A DNA stretch of 64,000 bases from Diplosphaera chodatii (Eukaryota > Chlorophyta > Trebouxiophyceae > Prasiolales > Stichococcaceae), in the NCBI GenBank assembly GCA_032358165.1, contig JAALGY010000039.1, positions 620,001 to 684,000 on the forward strand, written 5' to 3'. Both the position numbers and the translations under genes were made by a program. The notes beneath the pieces are model-generated. The model was not told the DNA's origin. It was given only the letters and a program-made list of their open reading frames with translations, and did not search any database. Of this stretch, positions 51,997 to 62,800 are shown piece after piece. Each line of letters opens with the position of its first letter. The stretch's first letter is position 1.

Positions 51997-54900
51997 TCAG
52001 TTCTTGTACTTGTACTTGTCCTTGTCGTCATCCTTCTCCTATATATGCCAGATGCCACACACCTCTTCAGTCGATGGGCGCTGCTGTGTGCTAAAAGCAG
52101 GATGTTCGCAAGCTAGGGGACTCCATCACACATGGTCAGCAAAGCCGCGCTGACGCTGTTATTTGCACATGCAGGACATAGCCATGCGCTCACAATGCTC
52201 GGCCAGGGGCGGTGGCATATGTCGCTGTGCGACGGCGAGCTGAAGCTAGCTAGCTAGCTAGGCGGTTGACACACAGCTTGACCGCAGGTCGCACAGCCAT
52301 GCATGCCCAGCAGCACTACTGGGCGATTGCAGGAAGAGCCTGTTTGAGCACTGCAGGCGCACACCTTGTACTCCTTCTCGTACTTGTACTCCTCCTCCTC
52401 CTTGTCGTTGTCCTTCTTCTCCTGTACCAGTTGCTGCACGTTCCTCAGTCGATGGGCGCTGCTGTGTGCTAAAAGCAGGATGCTCGCAAGCTAGGGGACT
52501 CCATCACACATGGTCAGCAAAGCCGCGCTAACGCTGTTATTTGCACGTGCAGGACATAGCCATGCGCTCACAATGCTCGGCCAGGGGCGGTGGCATATGT
52601 CGCTGTGCGACGGCGAGCTCAAGCTAGCTAGCTAGGCGGTTGACACACAGCTTGACCGCAGGTCGCACAGCCATGCATGCCCAGCAGCACTACTGGGCGA
52701 TTGCAGGAAGAGCCTGTTTGAGCACTGAAGGCGCACCTTGGACTCGTTCTCGTGCTTGTACTCCTCCTCCTTCTTGTCGTTGTCCTTCTTCTCCTGTACC
52801 AATTGCTGCACATTCCTCAGTCGATGGGCGCTGCTGTGTGCAACAGCAGGATGCTCGCAAGCTAGGGGACTCCATCACACATGGTCAACAAAGCCGCGCT
52901 GACGCTGTTATTTGCACGTGCAAGACATAGCCATGCGCTCACAATGCTCGGCCAGGGGCGGTGGCATATGTCGCTGAGCGACGGCGAGCTCAAGCTAGCT
53001 AGCTAGGCGGTTGACACACAGCTTGACCGCAGGTCGCACAGCCATGCATGCCCAGCGGCACTACTGGGCGATTGCAGGAAGAGCCTGTTTGAGCACTGCA
53101 GGCGCACACCTTGTACTCCTTCTCGTACTTGTACTCCTCCTCCTCCTTGTCGTTGTCCTTCTTCTCCTGTACCAATTGCTGCACGTTCCTCAGTCGATGG
53201 GCGCTGCTGTGTGCTAAAAGCAGGATGCTCGCAAGCTACGGGACTCCATCACACATGGTCAGCAAAGCCGCACTAACGCTGTTATTTGCACGTGCAGGAC
53301 ATAGCCATGCGCTCACAATGCTCGGCCAGGGGCGGTGGCATATGTCGCTGAGCGACGGCGAGCTCAAGCTAGCTAGCTAGGCGGTTGACACACAGCTTGA
53401 CCGCAGGTCGCACAGCCATGCATGCCCAGCAGCACTACTGGGCATATGCAGGAAGAGCCTGTTTGAGCACTGCAGGCGCACCTTGTACTCCTTCTCGCGC
53501 TTGTACTCCTCCTCCTTCTTGTCGTTGTCCTTCTTCTCCTGTACCAATTGCTGCACATTCCTCAGTCGATGGGCGCTGCTGTGTGCAACAGCAGGATGCT
53601 CGCAAGCTAGGGGACTCCACACATGGTCAGCGAAGCCGCGATGACGCTGTTATTTGCACGTGCAGGACATAGCCATGCGCTCACAGTGCTCGGCCAGTGG
53701 CGGTGGCATATGTCGCTGTGCGACGGCGAGCTCAAGCTAGCTAGCTAGGCAGTTGACACACAGCTTGACCGCAGGTCGCACAGCCGTGCATGCCCAGCAG
53801 CACTACTGGGCGATCGCAGGAAGAGCCTGTTTGAGCACTGAAGGCGCACCTTGTACTCGTTCTCGTGCTTGTACTCCTCCTCCTTCTTGTCGTTGTCCTT
53901 CTTCTCCTGTACCAATTGCTGCACATTCCTCAGTCGATGGGCGCTGCTGTGTGCAACAGCAGGATGCTCGCAAGCTAGGGGACTCCATCACACATGGTCA
54001 ACGAAGCCGCGCTGACGCTGTTATTTGCACGTGCAAGACATAGCCATGCGCTCACAATGCTCGGCCAGGGGCGGTGGCATATGTCGCTGAGCGACGGCGA
54101 GCTCAAGCTAGCTAGCTAGGCGGTCGACATACAGCTTGACCGCAGGTCGCACAGCCATGCATGCCCAGCCCAGCAGCACTACTGGGCGATTGCAGGAAGA
54201 GTCTGTTTAAGCACTGCAGGCACACCTTGTACTCCTTCTCGTGCTTGTACTCCTCCTCCTCCTTGTCGTTGTCCTTCTTCTCCTGTACCAGTTGCTGCAC
54301 GTTCCTCAGTCGATGGGCGCTGCTGTGTGCTAAAAGCAGGATGCTCGCAAGCTAGGGGACTCCATCACACATGGTCAGCAAAGCCGCGCTAACGCTGTTA
54401 TTTGCACGTGCAGGACATAGCCATGCGCTCACAGTGCTCGGCCAGTGGCGGTGGCATATGTCGCTGTGCGACGGCGAGCTCAAGCTAGCTAGCTAGGCAG
54501 TTGACACACAGCTTGACCGCAGGTCGCACAGCCGTGCATGCCCAGCAGCACTACTGGGCGATCGCAGGAAGAGCCTGTTTGAGCACTGAAGGCGCACCTT
54601 GTACTCGTTCTCGTGCTTGTACTCCTCCTCCTTCTTGTCGTTGTCCTTCTTCTCCTGTACCAATTGCTGCACATTCCTCAGTCGATGGGCGCTGCTGTGT
54701 GCAACAGCAGGATGCTCGCAAGCTAGGGGACTCCATCACACATGGTCAACGAAGCCGCGCTGACGCTGTTATTTGCACGTGCAAGACATAGCCATGCGCT
54801 CACAATGCTCGGCCAGGGGCGGTGGCATATGTCGCTGAGCGACGGCGAGCTCAAGCTAGCTAGCTAGGCGGTTGACACAAAGCTTGACCGCAGGTCGCAC

Positions 54901-57900
54901 AGCCATGCATGCCCAGCAGCACTACTGGGCATATGCAGGAAGAGCCTGTTTGAGCACTGCAGGCGCACCTTGTACTCCTTCCCGTGCTTGTACTCCTCCT
55001 CCTTCTTGTCGTTGTCCTTCGTCTCCTGTACCAATTGCTGCACATTCCTCAGTCGATGGGCGCTGCTGTGTGCAACAACAGGATGCTCGCAAGCTAGGGG
55101 ACTCCATCACACATGGTCAACGAAGCCGCGCTGACGCTGTTCATTGCACGTGCAAGACATAGCCATGCGCTCACAATGCTCGGCCAGGGGCGGTGGCATA
55201 TGTCGCTGAGCGACGGCGAGCTCAATGAGCTAGTTAGCTAGGCGGTCGACATACAGCTTGACCGCAGGTCGCACAGCCATGCATGCCCAGCCCAGAAGCA
55301 CTACTGGGCGATTGCAGGAAGAGTCTGTTTAAGCACTGCAGGCGCACCTTGTACTCCTTCTTGTGCTTGTACTCCTCCTCCTTCTTGTCGTTGTCCTTCT
55401 TCTCCTGTACCAATTGCTGCACATTCCTCAGTCGATGGGCGCTGCTGTGTGCAACAGCAGGATGCTCGCAAGCTAGGGGACTCCATCACACATGGTCAGC
55501 AAAGCCGCGGTGACGCTATTATTTGCACATGCAGGACATAGCCATGCGCTCACAATGCTCGGCCAGGGGCGGTGGCATATGTCGCTGAGCGACGGCGAGC
55601 TCAAGCTAGCTAGCTAGGCGGTTGACACACAGCTTGACCGCAGGTCGCACAGCCATGCATGCCCAGCAGCACTACTGGGCGATTGCAGGAAGAGTCGATT
55701 TGATCACTGCAGGCGCACCTTGTACTCCTTCTCGTGCTTGTCTTCCCTATCCTTGGGGTAGTATGGCTTGTACTCCTCCGCCTTCTTGCACTTGACCTTG
55801 AACTGCGCAGGGTGCATCAGCAAGAGTCTGCGTCAGTCGCTGCTGCTCTGTCGGAGGGGCAGCGAGCGCAGCACACTGCCTGGCTGCTGATGACTGTGTT
55901 GCTCAGCCGTGACATCTGTCAGTGACGGCAGTTGTCGTCGCACGCAATGCAGGCTGCCGATGAGGGCCCAGGCAGGCAGGTAGCACTGCTGGCAACTGTG
56001 CACGTTCTTGCCTCAAGCAACATGCTGGGCTGGGACCACCACAGAGTGGCTGCTGCTGCCAATGCTACCGCATCCGCCACTGCGTGTTCCCAAGCATACT
56101 GATCCGTGTGCAGAGGGGCAGGGACCCACCGAGTTGTAGTTGCAGACGCTGCAGGGCTTGTAGTGGTTGTACTTGTCCTTGCATTCCTTCGGCACGTAGT
56201 ACTGCAGGTCCGACACAAGTTGCACTAGATATTCAGTCACCAGCATGTCCTGCCACTGTGATTACGTGGCGATACCAAACTGCACATGTAACACGACATG
56301 TGTTGCTGCAGATTGCAGGTCGGGCACTGCCAACGGAGCAGCCTGCGCGGAGGGCACGCAGCAGCAGCAGCAGCAGGCAAGCTGCAAGGCAGTGCAGCTG
56401 GTGTATATGGCACACCTTCTTGCCGTTCTTGTTGTAGTACTTGGCGTCGACGATGTACAGCTTCACGTATGTGTTGCACTTGGCGTAAAAGTCGGTGTAC
56501 CTGCACACCAGTCAGCGGCAGGCTCACGACACAGAAGCGCAGCGCCGGCATGAAGCTGCGCAGCATGCGGTGGCCGGGCGGCGGCACAGCGCAACACTGC
56601 AGGCTCGCTCGGGGCCAGCAAGCCACAGCTGCTGGTTGCTGCAGACCGCAGGTAGACTGCGGGCTGATGCAGTGCAGTGCGGGCAGGGCGTGGCTGCGCA
56701 GCCTGACGGTGGCGTGGGCAAGTGTGCACGGCCAGCGGCAGCGGACATGTCGGCACACCCGTCAGTGCACTCGCGCTTGCCCTCCTTGTTGGTGTAGGAG
56801 ATCGCGTAGGTGTCCTTGCCGTACTTGTCATTGAAGCACGTTTTCTTGGACACCTGCGTGCACGGAAGCTGAGCGGCACGTCAGCTCGTGGTCCTGCTGC
56901 GCAGTGAGCAGCGGGCTGCACTTCTGGGTCGTCACGGCAGCAGGACCCCTCTGCGGGTGGACACGACCGCAGGGCACATGCAGTGCAATCTGCAGCATGT
57001 GCTGGCTACTGTGTCACAAGGCAGCTTGAAAGGCATCCGGGTTGCAGGCACCCGCACCCTGCAGTACTGAGCATGCACAACTGCATGATATGATGCGAAG
57101 CAGAGCGTGCGAAGCAGAGCGTGCGCAGGGGTCACAGGAGCCAGCAGGAGCGAGTCTGGGAGTCGTGAGCGAGAGCAGAGGCGCTACCTTGACGTAGCCA
57201 TGGTAGGACTTGGTCTTGAGGCAGTCCTCGACCTTGCCCTTGGGGCACCTGCAGGCCAAGGAGGCCTGGCTTGCCACGTCACCGACAGCAAATGCTCATC
57301 ACCACGCCATGCGCGCGGCACCGGTGCAATCACAAGACGCAGCGGGTGCGGCCCAGAAGCTTTGTACCGGCGACGACAGGCATCTGCATCAGAGGGTGAG
57401 GTCGCAACAAGCTGCTAGGTGAGTCAAGAGCGCAGACAGCATAGCAACCACAGACTCACTGCTTCTGGTGCTTCCTGGGGTAGCACTTCTTCTTGTCCTC
57501 CTTCCTGTCGTCCAGCAGCCCGCGGCTGGCGTGCGCCACCGCAAGCGACCCTGCAGCAAAACTTGCAGGGACTGTTGCAGTCCATGGGAGCCACGCCAAT
57601 GTAGTGCCGCCAGGTGCAGGATCTGTGCTCAGACTGACGACGGTATGTCACTCTGCAGTAGCGCAGCAACATTGCACGGTATGCTCGAGGGCACATCAAG
57701 CCCAGCGGCCTTGCGTGATGCGTACCCACACCTCATCTGCTGTCCACACAGTGAAGCGCCAACATGTTTCATTTGCTGCGGATCGAAGTGGTTTCGAGAA
57801 GACGGAAGGCTAGTTACCTGACAACCTTGTGCTGCCAGACGCAATCAGAGGCTTTCCTCTGGCATGGTGACCATGAAACAGATCAACCAGAGAAACAATC

Positions 57901-57970
57901 AGGAGAATCGTGATGCCGCACCAAGGAGCAGGCCCAGGATCAAGAGCGAGGTGTTGAGGCGCATCGCCAT
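51997..57970 (-). CDS. Secreted Lys/Glu/Tyr-rich protein with nine tandem 57-base exons, 363 aa
   Basis: Seventeen exons in phase (1092 bases). 5' part: 57922-57970 (signal peptide start MAMRLNTSLLILGLLL), 57460-57550 (ends the signal at about AVAHA, then DDRKEDKKKCYPRKHQK), 57188-57248, 56759-56853, 56416-56500, 56130-56201 and 55719-55802. These encode Cys/Lys/Tyr-rich text such as CPKGKVEDCLKTKSYHGY, CFNDKYGKDTYAISY, CKDKYNHYKPCSVC and KCKKAEEYKPYYPKDRED. Then nine exons of exactly 57 bases: 55348-55404, 54969-55025, 54598-54654, 54226-54282, 53850-53906, 53482-53538, 53110-53166, 52737-52793 and 52365-52421. Each encodes a variant of EKKDNDKEEEEYKYEKEYK, begins after TTGGTACAG and ends before GTGCG or GTGTG. 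The last exon, 51997-52038, encodes EKDDDKDKYKYKN and TGA. No family is recognised. A cell-wall or matrix protein is an inference from the signal peptide and composition. Confidence 0.72.
52068..55735. repeat. Tandem array, about ten units of ~372 bp, each with one exon
   Basis: Direct repeats head to tail. Consecutive exon starts are spaced 372, 373, 372, 368, 376, 372, 371, 379 and 371 bases. Landmarks in each unit on the plus strand: cagtcgatgggcgctgctgt, gctcggccaggggcggtggc, a gctagctagc run, cttgaccgcaggtcgcacag and the antisense exon. Units differ by point changes and small indels outside the exon. The array sits entirely inside the secreted protein gene. Confidence 0.95.
57094..57121. 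repeat. Perfect 14-base direct repeat in an intron
   Basis: Two perfect head-to-tail copies of tgcgaagcagagcg lie in the intron between exons 3 and 4 of the secreted protein gene. They have no evident function. Confidence 0.9.
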
Positions 57971-59868
57971 GATGACGTGATGATGACGTGAGCAGGGTAC
58001 GCCTGTGCCTGCAGCTGAGGGGAGGCTGAGTGGCATCAGAAGCTGTCACACATGTGCTGAAGCTTGAGTGAAGAGCCTCGCAGCGGTTGACACCGGATGC
58101 CAACAGTGCCTGACAGTGCCTGGAGTGTGGTGCTTTTCCGGATCCTGTATGAATTCACTCCCTCGCTTCAGGCGAAGCGATCGCGGTTTTCGTCATCGCG
58201 CTCACTTGAACGGCATACCAGCGTATTGCAACCCCATGCACCGCACAGTGCGGTCCCTAACAATGTGATTGCCCGCGGTTTGCGACGCTGTCGCCTGTTG
58301 CACCTGTTGACGCGCTGACGCGATGATAGCTACTTCCGTCGTATCTATCAAGCTTGCTGCCCACGCGGCGGTGCACAGGTTTGCACGACCTTTCCCGGCA
58401 GGCTCAAAGCGTTTCCAAGCAGCTTAATACGGCTCATGCGTTGCATAAAGGTCACCGCTTCAGCTTCCTAGTCTCGGGCGTCCCCTCCGACACCCAACTT
58501 CTGAACAGGTCCAGCCAGCTGTGACGATGCACGAGGCTATCGCCGGCGGTCCCAGAACGAACCGTTCGCCGCAAACAGTGCAAATCCGCGTCGCACGACC
58601 AACGGCATCTGCAGGTTGTAGGCTGCACCTGCACACGGTGCTGACGTAATTGGGCAGCCAACGTCAGAGGTGCACCTCACTCTATCTAACCGTCTTATAG
58701 AGGTTCAGCCACAGAGACCAACCTTGAATGTATAGTATTGAGTTGCTCGGCACCTGTATGCTGAGGTCGGCGAACAAAATCCGCTGAAGGAAGCCAGTGG
58801 TCTGATGGCGTGGCTTGCGACACACATTTCATGCGCACCCTACCGAAAGTGCACGCTGCGCCGTCGCGCGGGGTGGCACAGTTTAAAGATGTCGTAATAT
58901 TGAGTTTGATGTCCACGGCCCAGGGGTGAACCTCGTTTGGTCGTGTGAGCCGCATGAGCGTTCCATATTGCTTGTATTGCATGGGCCACAAGCAACAGCG
59001 CAGCACGACACCCCATGCACATAACGGGCTGTATGAATACGCGAGTTCTAGCAAGTCATATGCGCATGTTGGGCCACGATCGGCTCTGTGCCATGCGCGA
59101 TAGATATTGCTCACACGCTGGGCTGAGCAGGCAGGCACATAGTATGGCCTTATGCACGGCAAACAGAAGGTATGCACACCTGTGTGCGGCCAGAGGCTCG
59201 GTATGAGGGTTCGCGCCTGCTGATGCGCAGCTTGCGGACGGGTTGAAAGTGAGGATTGTGTGCGTCGCTCGGCTTTTGGGCAGATCTGCATCCTACCTCA
59301 TATCCCTCGAGGGGTGGGAAGAATCGCGCGCCCGGCTCACACCTACACGACGGGTGTCAAAACCCGCTACCCTAGGTTGGCACGGTGCTGAGTATGCCGC
59401 TGCAACTTGTGTACCTGCCGACCGCGGCGCCGTGATTGGAAACATGCCACAACATGAACACAACCGCGGCAGTGGTGGCGGCGGTGACGATGGCGGCACA
59501 GTACCACTGGTACTGCTTCTGACTACTTGGTTGAAGCATGCTGTTTTCAGCCTACTGCAAGGTGCCAGAGCATAGAAGAGGCCTAGGCAGCCACACGCCA
59601 CGCAGCACCTCATGGCATGCAAAGTATGGGCGCAATAGCATCGATGGCATACAGGACGGCAGGCCCGTGACCACCTCATACATAGGACGTCTGTGACTCT
59701 GGACATTCCATTCTGCTACTCTAGCAAGATGCTGGGTGCGACACTGTGTGCGTCTGGAGCACTGCCGCCGCCAGACGCCAGGCGCAGTGCATTGCTCGCT
59801 GCCATGCGCCCCACAGCTGCCCTTACATGACTGTCCGCTGACACGCTGTGACTCACGCGTCCCAGCCG
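57971..59868. other. Intergenic region upstream of repeat-exon gene
   Basis: About 1.9 kb between the start of the secreted protein gene and the 3' end of the ZGPAT-like gene, both on the minus strand. It should hold the promoter of the secreted protein. A plus-strand frame at 59243-59575 (110 codons with a Gly run) and a minus-strand frame at 58695-59291 exist but have no family or splice support. No RNA gene was recognised. Confidence 0.5.
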
Positions 59869-62800
59869 TTAGGCACCTCTGCGTATGCCAGCGTGCCTGC
59901 CGCTGTGCGCTGCGTGTGCACCGTGGTGCGTGTCACCACCCTCCCCCTTCCACACAACTTCCTGGGCCTCGAACTTGGCCCTGGCAGCCTTGATGGCCAC
60001 CTGCAGTAAGCTGCCCACAATCATCCTCTGGACATTTGGTCATGATGAGGAGTTTGTCAAGTGCCTGGCGCGTACAGTCTCCGCAATTCCGCCATGCTCA
60101 TCAACCAATGCCTCCTGCATGTTGTCTGGCCAATGCATCGGACTTGCACCTCTCAGGTAGTACCTCCAGCTGCACAGCAGGCGTTGCTGCTGACTGAGCG
60201 CACCTGGCAGTCTTGCAGAACGGCGGGGCACGGGTGGCTGGGCACAGACCCTTCCAGCTGCAGCTCCGCAGATGCAGCGCCCAGGCTGCGGGCTGCGTTG
60301 CGCAAAGGGCAGGACCATGGTTTTCACCTGCAGCGGCGGCATTCTGCGATGCGCAATGCGTGAATGTGTGTTGGCAGGAGCCATGAAATGTGCAGTCTGG
60401 GGTTGCCTGCTGCGGCCACCCTGGGGTGGACGCCCCGGTATGCTGGAGCGCTGCCGGTCGGTGTGGCCGCAGCACAGCAAGTGCACCTGAACGGCGCTGC
60501 TCATAGGTGGGGCGACCAGATCACCCAGCATCTCCAAAACTGCTGTTGAGGGACCAGCCGAGGCATCTGCACGGAGTGGAGACGCCGCAGGCACTGCGGA
60601 GGCCAACTTATACAAAATAAACACGTTGCTGCTGTGAAGGCCAAACAGCGTGTACAAGGCAGTAGGCCATCACGTGCATCAGCTGGCACGGCAACACACG
60701 TGAGCAGTGGTGTGCCTTCCCATGCTTTGCGCCTGCCGCCACAGCCAGAAATCCTTCACCCGCGACCATCCCGGACCCTACCTGACGAGCAGGCTAGCCG
60801 CATATGAGCCGGCGTCAGCATCGCAGCATGCTGCCCAGGCTGCAGGCGCATGATGCAGCGGTAAGCAGAGCAATTGTGTGACTTTGCGATTGCTTAGCTG
60901 GAGTGCCACGTGCAATGTAAGCTCGGCAAACACAACCACGCGCGTCCTGATGGGTGGACGTCGCCATGCACACGGCGGCCTACACTTGCACAGCTTCCAG
61001 TCCCCAGGCGGCTGAGCAGGACATGAAGCACCTGCACAGCGAGGGAGCATGGCCGGCGCCAGACTGCGCCTGCGGCGCCACGGCGGCATCCTTGGCCTGC
61101 CGCTGCGCCATCGCCTCCAGGTGCGCGATGGTGCCCCGCAGCTTTATCGGAGCTCCGGTGCTGCTCGGCGAGCGCCCTGCGGCTGCTGGCCGCTGGCTTG
61201 AGCGACGCCTGGCTGCCTGCGGCGCATGCTCACTGGAGTTGTAGGGCGACCGAATACGAGGGCAAAGGGGGGGCAGCCAGTCAAATATGTTGTCAGCACC
61301 CGTGCGTTGGATGAAGCCGGCTGATGTATTGGCAGACAGGCACCACGGCAACGCGGGGTCGTGCTGGGGTTCAAGCTGAGGGCGTGTGTACTCACCAAGG
61401 CGTGAGGGCTGCTGCTGGTCGGCCGCAGCGCCGCCGCGCCTGACAGCAGCAGCCTCCCAGCGGTCGCCCAGGCTGTTGATGAAGCCGAACAGGCCAGGAA
61501 CACCCTTTTCGACTTCTGCTGCAGCGTGCCCATCCCTGTTCGCCTCCCTGCAGCGACAGCGCTCAAGATCTGTAGACAGGTGCTGACCGCAAGGCCTGCA
61601 GATGCTGCACTGCATGCCAGCAGTGGGTGCCTGCATGTGGCGACGGCTGCCCCGTGCTGTGGCAAGCCCTGCTCATGTGACAGGCCGTCGGGCTCGCCTG
61701 TCAGCGCGCTGCGCCTCGGCGTGCTTCCGCATCCGCGCCTTCCTGCTGCCGCGCTTCCGCCCCTTGGCGGCCGGGGCGCCTTCTGCTGTCGTGCTGGGCA
61801 GCAGCCCGAGCCCCGCCCCAGGCCGCAGCGCCGTCACCTGTCGTGCTGAGCTGATGCATCTGAGCAGACTGGGATGTGTGACAGCCCCTGGGCAGTGCCT
61901 GAGCAGACATCATGCTGCCATGTGATGCCAGGCTGGATGCTTTCTATTTCGGCTGTGCGTGCCATGGACACAGATGCTTGCACCCTATGTTATATCACGA
62001 ACTTTGGCACTTCGCTCAAAGGGAAACACAAGCCATGAGTGCTGCATCTGCGTTGCATGCAGGACAGCAGCCTCTCACCTGGATAGGGGCAGCTATACCG
62101 GCGCCGGCCCTGCCGAGGCCCCGGCCCGCGACAAAGCCCATGGCCCGCCATGATATTGGACCCCATGCCGCGCTCATGCGCCTGCAAGCGCGGGTGCACA
62201 CATGCTGCAGGGCAGCTGAATTGACGTGCTGCAAGAGGCATGGATCGGTGCCAGCAGACCCTTGCAGGGCGCTGGTCTTCACCGTGTACAAAAGGCGTGA
62301 ACATCCTCAACATCAGCGGCTGGGCAACACATGCACTTCATGAGGATGACCCCAGGGAGCACGTGAGGCAGGACTGTGGCGGCCCCAGGTGGCTCACCTC
62401 CCACTCTGCAAAAGTGAGGGTCTTTGGCTGACGACCTGCTGCTGCTGCTGCTGTAGCCACCGCACGTTCTGCTGCTACCCCTGCATCCTGCGCCTCTGCC
62501 AGACGCACCTGCGCCCGACGTGTCACACTTGTGTCCACATCAACCAGCAGACCGCCAGATCTGCTGCGCATGTGCATCGCTGCTACACGCTGCGTGTCCT
62601 GCAGACTGTTGCAGCTCACCGGATCCAGCTCAGCATCGCCGTCATGTGGTACCGCCGGCCCTGCCAGCTGATACTCCTCGTGCTGGCTGCTGGACGCCCC
62701 CCTGGCCCCAAAGCGCACGCCATCCTCCTCGTCGGACCCCTTCGGCCCCTCTGACGCTGCGTCTGAGTCGCAGCCAGATAGCTCGTCCGCAAAGGGCGTC

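Noticed and set aside
52245..52262. gctagctagctagc palindromes as transposon ends or protein-binding sites
   Set aside because: They recur once per repeat unit simply because the unit is repeated; there is no transposase or target-site duplication.
52068..55735. CRISPR-like or satellite interpretation of the tandem array
   Set aside because: Units are ~372 bp with no short repeat-spacer pattern, and each contains a spliceable, framed exon that joins a gene on both sides.
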